Positions 26,981 through 33,659 of a stretch of 64,000 bases of DNA are shown piece by piece. The stretch comes from Leifsonia sp. Root1293 (GTDB lineage: Bacteria > Actinomycetota > Actinomycetes > Actinomycetales > Microbacteriaceae). Both the position numbers and the translations under genes were made by a program. The notes below the pieces were generated by a model that had not been told where the DNA came from, made no database searches, and saw nothing but the letters and a program-made list of their open reading frames with translations. The DNA lies in assembly GCF_001425325.1 (NCBI RefSeq), contig NZ_LMEH01000002.1, positions 525,109 to 589,108 of the forward strand. Direction: 5' to 3'. How positions within the stretch are numbered: position 1 is the stretch's first letter; each line of letters starts with the position of its first letter.

Positions 26981-27997
26981 TCACGCCGGCGGACGAGCCG
27001 TACTCGAGCGCACCTTCAACTCGAACGGCAGCGGCGTCGTCGCCGGCAGCTCGGCGAGCGGCGACGGCGCCAGCTCCTCCATGAGCATCTCGGCCGCCTT
27101 CTCGCCCTGGCCGCGAGGGAACTGCGCCACGGTGGTCAGGCCGAAGAAGTCCGACAGGTCGTGGTCGTCGATTCCGACGATGGAGACGTCGCGCGGAACG
27201 ACGAGGCCGAGGTCGCGGGCGGCGAGCAGTGAGCCCATCGCCATCTCGTCCGATGCGGCGAAGATGGCCGTGGGCCGATGGTGGGGAACTCCGAGCAGCT
27301 GCTTGGCGGCGTGGTAGCCGCCCTTGATGGTGAAGTCGGCAGGAGCGAACAGCGACGGGTCGATCTCGACCCCGGCATCCGTCAGCGCGTGCTCGTAGCC
27401 GAGTCGTCGGTTCGTGGGCAGGTGGAAGTCGAGGTCGAACTCGAGGGTGCCGCCGATGTGGGCGATGCGCGTGTGGCCGAGGCCGATGAGGTGCTCGGTC
27501 GCCAGGCGTGCGACTGCTGTGTCGTCGACGGTGAGGGTGCGCACGCCCGGGATGGGGCCGCCGACGCCCACGAGGGGCTTCCGCAGGGCGTGCAGTCGCG
27601 TGACCTCGCTCTCGGTCAGTTCGAGCGAGATGGCGATCACGGCATCGACCCGCTGGCGCAGCAGGAAGTGCTCGAACACGCTGTGACGCTCGTCGCCGTC
27701 TCCCGACAGGTTGTAGAGCGTGAGGTCGTAGCCGTGGCGCAGCAGCGACTGCTGGGCGCCCTCGAGCACAGAGGAGAAGAACCAGCGGTTCAGGAACGGC
27801 ACGACGACGCCGATGTTGCGGGTGCGACCTGAGGCGAGGCTCGAGGCGTTGGAGGACACCACGTAGTCGAGCTCGAGCGCAGCGGCCTCCACCTTCAGCC
27901 GGGTGGCGGGGGAGACGTGGGTGTTGCCGCTGAGGGCGCGCGAGACGGTGGCTGTCGAGACCCCGGCCAGCCGGGCGACCTCTTCGATGCCGGCCAT
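26981..27997 (-). CDS. LacI-family transcriptional regulator (candidate MalR)
   Basis: 338 aa. N-terminal helix-turn-helix IEEVARLAGVSTATVSRALS (residues ~4-23) and hinge DYVVSSNASSLASGRTRNIG, then a periplasmic-binding-protein-like sensor domain, with C-terminal GIDDHDLSDFFGLTTVAQFP typical of the family. ATG 27997 has AAGGG upstream. Sites of the TGCAAGC/GCTTGCA type seen before the amylopullulanase and malE are what LacI/MalR proteins bind. This is the only LacI-type gene in the window, so it is the best candidate, but it does not adjoin either target and the link is inference. Confidence 0.9.
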   Translation of the reverse strand: MAGIEEVARLAGVSTATVSRALSGNTHVSPATRLKVEAAALELDYVVSSNASSLASGRTRNIGVVVPFLNRWFFSSVLEGAQQSLLRHGYDLTLYNLSGDGDERHSVFEHFLLRQRVDAVIAISLELTESEVTRLHALRKPLVGVGGPIPGVRTLTVDDTAVARLATEHLIGLGHTRIAHIGGTLEFDLDFHLPTNRRLGYEHALTDAGVEIDPSLFAPADFTIKGGYHAAKQLLGVPHHRPTAIFAASDEMAMGSLLAARDLGLVVPRDVSIVGIDDHDLSDFFGLTTVAQFPRGQGEKAAEMLMEELAPSPLAELPATTPLPFELKVRSSTARPPA

Positions 27998-28121
27998 GAA
28001 CGTGCCCTTCGATTCGTCTGCCCGTGAATACTATCGGCGCGCGGCAGGCCCGGCGTGCGCGGGCCGCCGCACCGCGCCGTGGCCCGGTCTGGGGGCACTC
28101 CGGCCCGGTGCATCCGTCGAT

Positions 28122-28150
28122 TTCACGACTGGCGATCTGCCGAGTATCCT
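28122..28150 (+). promoter_or_regulatory. candidate promoter of tRNA-Tyr
   Basis: TTCACG (28122-28127), 17-base spacer, TATCCT (28145-28150), about 48 bases before the mature tRNA. Confidence 0.45.
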
Positions 28151-28197
28151 TATCACGCGTCTTCGGTCATGTGGTTGCATGTGGTCGGGTGCGCTTC

Positions 28198-28282
28198 GGC
28201 GAGTTACCCAAGCGGCCAAAGGGATCTGACTGTAAATCAGACTGCTCAGCATTCGGGGGTTCGAATCCCTCACTCGCCACCA
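28198..28282 (+). tRNA. tRNA-Tyr (GTA)
   Basis: Class II tRNA of 85 nt including encoded CCA. Acceptor stem GGCGAGT (28198-28204) pairs with ACTCGCC (28272-28278), followed by ACCA. Anticodon loop CTGTAAA gives GTA at 28232-28234, closed by TCTGA/TCAGA. It has a long variable arm, then T arm GGGGG-TTCGAAT-CCCTC. Confidence 0.95.
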
Positions 28283-28339
28283 ACACGAAAAGGGCCCGCA
28301 GGGTCCTTTTTTTGTTGGTGATGGATGCCGATGAGAACC
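28262..28339. repeat. 78-bp direct repeat, copy 1 (tRNA-Tyr 3' end plus terminator)
   Basis: Begins in the T loop of tRNA-Tyr (CGAATCCCTCAC) and runs through CCA and the terminator to GATGAGAACC. Repeated at 28406-28483 with a single mismatch (ACTCGCC versus ACGCGCC). Confidence 0.93.
28288..28313 (+). terminator. intrinsic terminator of tRNA-Tyr (first copy)
   Basis: AAAAGGGCCC, loop GCA, GGGTCCTTTT: a 10-bp stem with one G-U pair and a T tract to 28313. Outer arms CACCAAC and GTTGGTG (28314-28320) could extend it over the CCA end. Confidence 0.8.
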
Positions 28340-28405
28340 CCCGGGTGGGCCCACGCCGCCGGTTCCGGCGCGGCGCGAAGCGACGTGACGGCCGAGCGGT
28401 GGGGA

Positions 28406-28483
28406 CGAATCCCTCACGCGCCACCAACACGAAAAGGGCCCGCAGGGTCCTTTTTTTGTTGGTGATGGATGCCGATGAGAACC
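28406..28483. repeat. 78-bp direct repeat, copy 2 (tRNA-Tyr fragment)
   Basis: Offset exactly 144 bp from copy 1, with one T-to-G change. It contains only the T-loop-to-CCA end of a tRNA, so it is not a second functional tRNA, but the terminator (28432-28457) is intact. The 66 bp between copies (28340-28405) are GC-rich and hold no gene. The arrangement resembles attL/attR left after loss of an island, or a slip duplication. Confidence 0.9.
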
Positions 28484-28516
28484 GGCGCAGCGGCTGCCTC
28501 AGCCCCAGCGCCAGCT

Positions 28517-28903
28517 TCAGCGGCGCGCCGCCCCGTCGCCCACGATGTCGTCGGCGTTGTCGGCGATCCATCCCATCAAGGGGATGAGTCGCTCGGCCAG
28601 GTCGCGGCCGCGTTCGGTGAGGCTGTAGTCCACTCGCGGCGGGATGACCGCCTGCGCCTCGCGCAGCACGAAGCCGTCGGCCTCCAGGGTGCGCAGGGTC
28701 TGGGCCAGCATCTTCTCGCTGATGCCCTCGATGGTGCGCCGCAGTGCGCCCCAGCGCAGGCTGCCTGCCGACAGGGTGAGCAGCACGAGGACTCCCCACT
28801 TGCTCGTCACATGGTCGAGCACCGTGCGGCTGTTGCAGGCCGCCGGGAATCGTCCGCCGTTGAATCCGGGCAGGGCGTCGAGGGCCAGATCACTTACCGT
28901 CAT
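28517..28903 (-). CDS. HxlR-type winged-helix regulator
   Basis: 128 aa, one HxlR (MarR-like) domain. Text: ACNSRTVLDHVTSKWGVLVL (N-terminal Cys at residue ~23, the redox-sensing position in HypR/YodB-type members), LRWGALRRTIEGISEKMLAQ, TLRTLEADGFVLREAQAVIP and PRVDYSLTERGRDLAERLIP. Divergent from the NmrA-type reductase it probably controls. Its start is six bases after TAAGGT, overlapping one of two GTGGGTAC repeats. Confidence 0.92.
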   Translation of the reverse strand: MTVSDLALDALPGFNGGRFPAACNSRTVLDHVTSKWGVLVLLTLSAGSLRWGALRRTIEGISEKMLAQTLRTLEADGFVLREAQAVIPPRVDYSLTERGRDLAERLIPLMGWIADNADDIVGDGAARR

Positions 28904-28931
28904 GTGGGTACCTTACCAAAAAGTGGGTACT
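28904..28931. promoter_or_regulatory. HxlR operator candidate over leaderless promoter
   Basis: GTGGGTACC (28904-28912) and GTGGGTACT (28923-28931) are direct repeats 19 bp apart. The minus-strand -10 box TAAGGT (28915-28910) of the HxlR gene is embedded between and within them, six bases before its ATG, so binding would block both divergent genes. Confidence 0.55.
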
Positions 28932-29022
28932 GCGGAGTGGGAAGCATTGCGACGCGGACGCCGTTGGCACCGACGTACGCAGTTCGCATCACCCGCTTCA
29001 TCCCTCGGGAAAGGACCCCACC

Positions 29023-29880
29023 ATGACCATCGTCGTCACCGGAGCCACCGGCCACCTCGGACGCCTCGCCGTCGAATCGCTCCTCGCACGCGGCGTCGCA
29101 CCCGCCACCATCGTCGCCGGGGGTCGATCGGTCGAGAAGCTCGCCGACCTCGCCGAGCGCGGAGTCCGCACAGCGCGCATCGACTACACGGATGCCGCCT
29201 CCCTCGCCGCGGCTTTCGACGGGGCCGACGCCGTGCTCCTCGTCTCGGGCAGCGAGGTCGGCCAGCGCGTCGATCAGCACCGCAACGCCATCGATGCCGC
29301 CGTGGCCGCCGGAGTCGGCCGCATCGTCTACACGAGCGCCCCGAAGGCCACCACCTCCCCGCTCGTCCTCGCGCCGGAGCACAAGGCGACCGAGGAGCTG
29401 CTGCAGGCATCCGGTCTCAGCACCACGATCCTCCGCAACGGCTGGTACACCGAGAACTACGTCGGAACCGTGACGGATGCCGGCACCAGCGGCGTCATCG
29501 CAGCCTCGGTGGGCGACGGCCGCGTGTCCAGCGCGAGCCGCGCCGACTACGCCGACGCCGCGGCCGCCGTGCTCACGACGGACGGTCACGATGGCGCCGT
29601 CTACGAGCTGAGCGGCGACGTCGCCTGGAACTTCAGCGAGCTCGCGGATGCGGCATCCGAGCTGCTCGGCACCCCCGTGACCTACCAGGCGCTGAGCCCG
29701 GAGGAGCACCTCGCGGCGCTGTCCGCCGCCGGGCTCGACGAGGGCACCGCGGGATTCGTGGTGGCACTCGACGGCAACATCCGCGACGGCCTGCTCGCCG
29801 AGACGAGCGGCGACCTGGCGCGCCTCATCGGTCGCCCGACGACCCCGCTCGTCGAGGGTCTGCGCGCCTCGATCGGCTGA
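29023..29880 (+). CDS. NmrA/QorB-like NAD(P)-dependent oxidoreductase
   Basis: 285 aa atypical short-chain dehydrogenase. NAD(P) motif VTGATGHLGRLAVESL (residues ~5-20), VYTSAPKATTSPLVLAPEHK and TTILRNGWYTENYVGTV match the NmrA/quinone oxidoreductase 2 group, which has a non-canonical active site. Likely reduces quinones or electrophiles, or acts as a redox sensor. Divergently paired with an HxlR regulator, a common arrangement for electrophile-responsive reductases. GGGAAAGGA before ATG 29023 is a good ribosome-binding site. Confidence 0.88.
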   Translation: MTIVVTGATGHLGRLAVESLLARGVAPATIVAGGRSVEKLADLAERGVRTARIDYTDAASLAAAFDGADAVLLVSGSEVGQRVDQHRNAIDAAVAAGVGRIVYTSAPKATTSPLVLAPEHKATEELLQASGLSTTILRNGWYTENYVGTVTDAGTSGVIAASVGDGRVSSASRADYADAAAAVLTTDGHDGAVYELSGDVAWNFSELADAASELLGTPVTYQALSPEEHLAALSAAGLDEGTAGFVVALDGNIRDGLLAETSGDLARLIGRPTTPLVEGLRASIG

Positions 29881-29890
29881 TCGCCCACGC

Positions 29891-29930
29891 GTGACGGATG
29901 CCGCCGCCTCGCCGCGGCGGCATCCGTCAC
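29891..29930 (+). terminator. perfect 17-bp hairpin after the NmrA-type gene
   Basis: GTGACGGATGCCGCCGC (29891-29907) and GCGGCGGCATCCGTCAC (29914-29930) with a 6-nt loop. No T tract. The stem is built on the GACGGATGCC word that is common across the window. Confidence 0.65.
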
Positions 29931-30035
29931 CCGGCAGACGCGCGGTGCTCGGTGCTCGGCTGCTAGCTCGGCTGCGCGAATGGTGCCCTGTGCATCCGCG
30001 CTCCGCCATCCCCTATGCCGCGAGCATCCCCGGAG

Positions 30036-30048
30036 TAGCGTTGCAATC
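30036..30048 (+). promoter_or_regulatory. leaderless -10 box of the inositol monophosphatase gene
   Basis: TAGCGT at 30036-30041, seven bases, then ATG 30049. Confidence 0.45.
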
Positions 30049-30864
30049 ATGACCGCAGCCGCGAATTCCGACCTTCTCGACCTCGCCCACGACATCGCGA
30101 CCCGGGCCGGAGCCCTCGCGTTGCAGCGCCGCCGCGAGGGTGTCGACGTCGCCGCGACCAAGTCCGGACCGACCGACATCGTGACCCAGGCCGATCGCGA
30201 GACCGAGGCGCTCATCCGCTCGCTCATCGCCGACGCCAGACCGAACGACGGCTTCTTCGGCGAGGAATCGGATGCGTCTGGCGGATCGAGCGGCCTCACC
30301 TGGGTCGTCGACCCCATCGACGGCACTGTCAACTTCCTCTACGGGCTTCCGGCCTGGGCTGTGAGTGTCGCCGTCGTGGAGGGCGACCCCGACCCGGCGA
30401 CGTGGAACGCGCTCGCCGGCGTGGTGGTCGGCCCGGCGGCGGGCGAGACCTATCGCGCGAGCGCCGGCGGAGGTGCCTTCCTCGGTGACGCGCGCCTCGC
30501 CGTCAACCAGGACGTCGAGCTGCCGTACGCACTGGTCGCGACCGGCTTCTCCTACTCGTCGGAGACGCGTGGCGTTCAGGCCGAGATTCTGCGCACGATC
30601 CTGCCGCGGGTGCGAGACATCCGGCGCATCGGCTCGGCCGCCCTCGATCTGAGCTACCTCGCGGCGGGGCGACTCGACGTTCATTTCGAGCGCGGACTGA
30701 ATCCCTGGGACCACGCTGCCGGCGGCCTGATCGCTCGCGAAGCGGGTGCCAGAGTGGGCGGAGTCGGTGGGGCCGCCGAGAGTTCGGCCATGACGATAGC
30801 CGCGGCTCCCCGACTTTACGACGCATTCGAGGACCTGCTCATCGAGGCCGGATACACGGCCTGA
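30049..30864 (+). CDS. inositol monophosphatase family protein
   Basis: 271 aa from ATG 30049; frame open to 29980 but the box at 30036 favours this start. Metal-dependent phosphatase fold: DIVTQADRETEALIRS, FFGEESD (first metal Glu), WVVDPIDGTVNFLYGLP (~residues 86-102), and NPWDHAAGGLIAREAGA (~219-235). Could act on myo-inositol phosphate (phosphatidylinositol/mycothiol supply), fructose-1,6-bisphosphate or 3'-phosphoadenosine phosphate; sequence alone does not decide. Confidence 0.92.
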   Translation: MTAAANSDLLDLAHDIATRAGALALQRRREGVDVAATKSGPTDIVTQADRETEALIRSLIADARPNDGFFGEESDASGGSSGLTWVVDPIDGTVNFLYGLPAWAVSVAVVEGDPDPATWNALAGVVVGPAAGETYRASAGGGAFLGDARLAVNQDVELPYALVATGFSYSSETRGVQAEILRTILPRVRDIRRIGSAALDLSYLAAGRLDVHFERGLNPWDHAAGGLIAREAGARVGGVGGAAESSAMTIAAAPRLYDAFEDLLIEAGYTA

Positions 30865-31052
30865 CCTGCACTGTTCCTCCCCAGCCGTACGGGCGGGCGC
30901 GCCTTCAACATGCAGGGTCGGCACACGGGGTGCCGCGGGATCGTGGTTATGATCGATTGTGACTCTTGTGGGGGTGATTCCACTCATATACATAGAGTTT
31001 TCAGGGAGGCTTCGTTAGCCTTTACCAATCCGTTACCGGTATCCCCTGACCG
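30865..31052 (+). promoter_or_regulatory. AT-richer leader region before the M23 peptidase
   Basis: This 188-bp stretch is much less GC-rich than its surroundings between about 30945 and 31030. It holds a possible promoter (TTGTGG 30966-30971, TATACA 30987-30992, short 15-bp spacer) and a small hairpin AGGCT-TCGTT-AGCCT (31007-31021). It may be a structured leader. I could not match it to the c-di-AMP (ydaO) riboswitch that precedes some actinobacterial cell-wall hydrolases. Confidence 0.35.
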
Positions 31053-32468
31053 GTGGCGCGTCCGTTCCATCCTGTGCCGAAGGTATTCATCTTGCTTCAT
31101 GACCCCCTGACACCAGCCTCGTCTGGCGTAGGAGGGTCCCCGGATGCAGGTCTGACCCGGCGCGAGATCCGTGAGCGCGAGCGTGCACTCGAGCTGGCTG
31201 CGGCATCGTCCGCGTCAGACTCCACAGGCACGTCGCAGCCCGTCGAGGATGAGCGTCCGAGCGCCGCTGCCGAGGCGGCCGCGGCTGAGCTGCCGGTTCC
31301 CGCAGACGTCCCGACCGTCTCGCGTGCTGCCGATGACGCCTTCTTCTCGCTTCTGAACCCCGAGGGCGTCGCTCCGGATGCGGCTCCCGAGGCTGCACCG
31401 ATCGCTGCACCGGACGCGTCCTCCGCCGGTCCCGTCGTGCCGGTCTCCGACGATGCGCCCTTCGACGATGCGTCAGCGTCTCCGTCGACCGCTGTCCTCC
31501 CGGCCCTCGTCCCGGCCACCTCGGTGCCCGCACGCGATCGTGCAGCCCTTCGAGTCGACCTGCCTGCAGCCGATCTTCCTCCGGCGCCGCCCCAGCCGTC
31601 GTCCCGCCGCGAGGCCCGCAGCACGCTGGCCGACGAGGTCACCGCCCCGTCGCGGGGTCGCCGAGCCGCTCCGGTGCGTTCATTGCCCGAAGCCGCCTCA
31701 GCGCCGAAGGCCCCGACTCCTCCCGTCGCCCAGCCCTCCGTGAGCCGTCGCGTCTCACGGCACCTCGCTGCGAAGGGGATGGCCAGCCTCGCGATCGTCG
31801 TCGTCGCCCTCCTCGCCGTCGCAACCACGACCCCCGCCAACGCACTGCTCTCGGCGGATGACGTGCAGGCCGCAGCCGTGGCCGCGGCCACGGGAACCGA
31901 CAGCGGCGTCGCGCAGACGGTGACAGTCGGCGACGACGTCTCCGTCTACGCCGTGCAGCGTGACGGATACGACACCTCAACGGTGGCGCAGGTCGCGGCC
32001 GAGAGCGGCATCCGTCTCGAGGCGTCGTTCACCAACGACCCCAACGGAACCGTGCAGTGGCCGTTCCGCGTCGGCGTGCACATCGGCGACCAGTTCGGAG
32101 CCCGCGATTGCGCCGGCTGCTCGAGCGACCACCACGGCCAGGACTTCAACCCCGGCCTCGGCGCACCCATCCAGGCCATCGCCGACGGCGTCGTCAGCTA
32201 CGTCGAGGACGGCGACGGCTCGCTCGGCGTTCACATGATGATCGACCACGTCATCGACGGCCAGGTCGTCACCAGCGTCTACGCCCACATGATCCACGGC
32301 TCGATGCTCTTCAAGGAGGGCGACACCGTGAAGGTGGGCGACGTCATCGGCAAGACCGGCGACACGGGCATGTCGACGGGTCCGCACCTCCATTTCGAGA
32401 TCCGTCTGGGCGGCAAGACCGGCCCTTGGACCGATCCGCTCGAGTGGCTCTACGCGCACGTCAACTGA
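31053..32468 (+). CDS. M23 peptidase with long disordered N-terminal region
   Basis: About 471 aa from GTG 31053; the exact start is uncertain because no good ribosome-binding site is seen (TTG 31092 is another option). Residues ~1-235 are Ala/Pro/Asp-rich and probably disordered and cytoplasmic. A single membrane segment lies at ~residues 245-265 (ASLAIVVVALLAVATTTPAN). The extracytoplasmic C-terminus is a LytM/M23 domain with zinc ligands in SSDHHGQDFNPGLG (~359-372) and GPHLHFEIRLGG (~443-454), so it should cut peptidoglycan peptides. The two ligand motifs are intact. Confidence 0.88.
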   Translation: MARPFHPVPKVFILLHDPLTPASSGVGGSPDAGLTRREIRERERALELAAASSASDSTGTSQPVEDERPSAAAEAAAAELPVPADVPTVSRAADDAFFSLLNPEGVAPDAAPEAAPIAAPDASSAGPVVPVSDDAPFDDASASPSTAVLPALVPATSVPARDRAALRVDLPAADLPPAPPQPSSRREARSTLADEVTAPSRGRRAAPVRSLPEAASAPKAPTPPVAQPSVSRRVSRHLAAKGMASLAIVVVALLAVATTTPANALLSADDVQAAAVAAATGTDSGVAQTVTVGDDVSVYAVQRDGYDTSTVAQVAAESGIRLEASFTNDPNGTVQWPFRVGVHIGDQFGARDCAGCSSDHHGQDFNPGLGAPIQAIADGVVSYVEDGDGSLGVHMMIDHVIDGQVVTSVYAHMIHGSMLFKEGDTVKVGDVIGKTGDTGMSTGPHLHFEIRLGGKTGPWTDPLEWLYAHVN

Positions 32469-32492
32469 CGCGCCCGTCCTCCGCCTTCGCCT

Positions 32493-32562
32493 CGCGTTTA
32501 CAGGATGCCGAGGATGATGCCTGTTCCCTTGGGCTCAACGGCGGCGTGATCCTGTAAACGCG
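32493..32562. repeat. intergenic hairpin family 3, copy 1
   Basis: CGCGTTTACAGGAT (32493-32506) and ATCCTGTAAACGCG (32549-32562) form a perfect 14-bp stem around a 42-nt loop. It lies after the M23 stop. Confidence 0.75.
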
Positions 32563-32661
32563 CCCGTCAGGCGTCCTCCACACATCGTCCCAGCGAATGC
32601 GCACTCCACAGATGCCACCGGGAGCCGGACGTCGGATGTAGCTTCACCGGAAGCTGTCGTC

Positions 32662-33579
32662 ATGTCCATCGCCGAGGTCCTCGATCGTTCGGGCGGGGTC
32701 GCGAGCTATCGCACCCTCGACTCGCGCGGCGTCGGGCGCTCCTCTGTGCGCGCCGCCGTCAGATCGGGACAGATCATCCAGGTGCGCGGGCGATGGTTTG
32801 CGTCGCCGTCCGCCGCCACCGACGTGGTGCGGGCGGTGCGCGTGGGAGGCACGCTCACCGGCTCGTCGGCCGCGCGTCTGCAGGGAATGTGGACGCTCGA
32901 TGATGACCGGCTCCACGTCCGAGTGCCGACCACTGCGAGCAGACTGCGTTCGCCTGCCGATCGAGGGATGCCGCTCGACGCCGCTCATGACCGTGTGTGC
33001 GTGCACTACAGTCGCCGCCCGGGCACCGAGCACGCGATGGATGGCGTGCTCGACGCGCTGGTGGAGATGTACTCCTGCGGCGACGCCAGGGCCGCAGTCG
33101 TTGCCACGGACTCGGCACTCAACCAAGGCTTGCTCTCTGTCGCTGAGCTGAGTGAACTTCGAACCCTGATCCCCGCGGACAGACGGAAGTTCGTCGACAG
33201 GGTCGACGGCAAGGCGCAGTCCGGGTTGGAGACTCTCGCTCGGCTGCTCCTGAGAGCCCGCCGCATCCGTTTCCGCACGCAAGTGTGGATCGCGCCGGCA
33301 GGCAGGGTCGACATCCTGGTAGGCGACCGGTTGGTGCTCGAGCTCGACGGGCGCGCGTTCCACACCGGTGCGGCGTTCGAAGAGGATCGGCGCCGCGATC
33401 TCGAGCTCGTGATGCAGGGCTACCTGGTGGTGAGGATCAGCTACCGGATGGTCATGGCCCGCTGGGACGACGTCGCCGCAGCGATCCTGGAGCTGGTCCG
33501 GCGCGACGAGCACCTGTGGGGAGGACGTCGGCCGAGCGCGCCCGTGCCCTTCACGTATACAGGATCAGCGCCCCGATGA
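32662..33579 (+). CDS. AbiEi-like/DUF559-like protein
   Basis: 305 aa. N-terminal winged-helix-like text (SIAEVLDRSGGVASYRTLDS, GVGRSSVRAAVRSGQIIQVR, RGRWFASP) resembles the AbiEi antitoxin N-terminal domain. The C-terminal ~100 residues (TQVWIAPAGRVDILVGDRLV, LELDGRAFHTGAAFEEDRRR, YLVVRISYRMVM) match the DUF559/Vsr-like endonuclease fold with a D...E.D-type core. Such proteins are common and often multicopy in Microbacteriaceae; no AbiEii toxin follows. Function is unknown; a defence role is only a possibility. The gene sits between two copies of hairpin family 3 and its 3' end lies inside the second. Confidence 0.75.
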   Translation: MSIAEVLDRSGGVASYRTLDSRGVGRSSVRAAVRSGQIIQVRGRWFASPSAATDVVRAVRVGGTLTGSSAARLQGMWTLDDDRLHVRVPTTASRLRSPADRGMPLDAAHDRVCVHYSRRPGTEHAMDGVLDALVEMYSCGDARAAVVATDSALNQGLLSVAELSELRTLIPADRRKFVDRVDGKAQSGLETLARLLLRARRIRFRTQVWIAPAGRVDILVGDRLVLELDGRAFHTGAAFEEDRRRDLELVMQGYLVVRISYRMVMARWDDVAAAILELVRRDEHLWGGRRPSAPVPFTYTGSAPR

Positions 33580-33622
33580 GGTCCCCAAGGGCCTCATCCT
33601 GCTCCTGATCCTGCAAACGTGA
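33551..33622. repeat. intergenic hairpin family 3, copy 2
   Basis: TCACGTATACAGGATCAG (33551-33568) pairs with CTGATCCTGCAAACGTGA (33605-33622), 16 of 18 matching. A nested stem GATGAGG/CCTCATC sits inside. It covers the 3' end of the AbiEi/DUF559-like gene and may end transcription from it. Confidence 0.75.
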
Positions 33623-33659
33623 TGACTGAGGTTGCTGGGCGCGGCGCTCGGCGCTGTCG

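Noticed and set aside
28198-28483. two tandem tRNA-Tyr genes
   Set aside because: The second copy holds only the T-loop-to-CCA end; no D arm or anticodon arm precedes it.
30945-31090. c-di-AMP (ydaO) riboswitch before the M23 peptidase
   Set aside because: The gene type fits, but I could not find the conserved core of that riboswitch in the leader.
30910-31110. 66-codon open frame with several cysteines
   Set aside because: No ribosome-binding site, and it overlaps the leader and start of the M23 gene.
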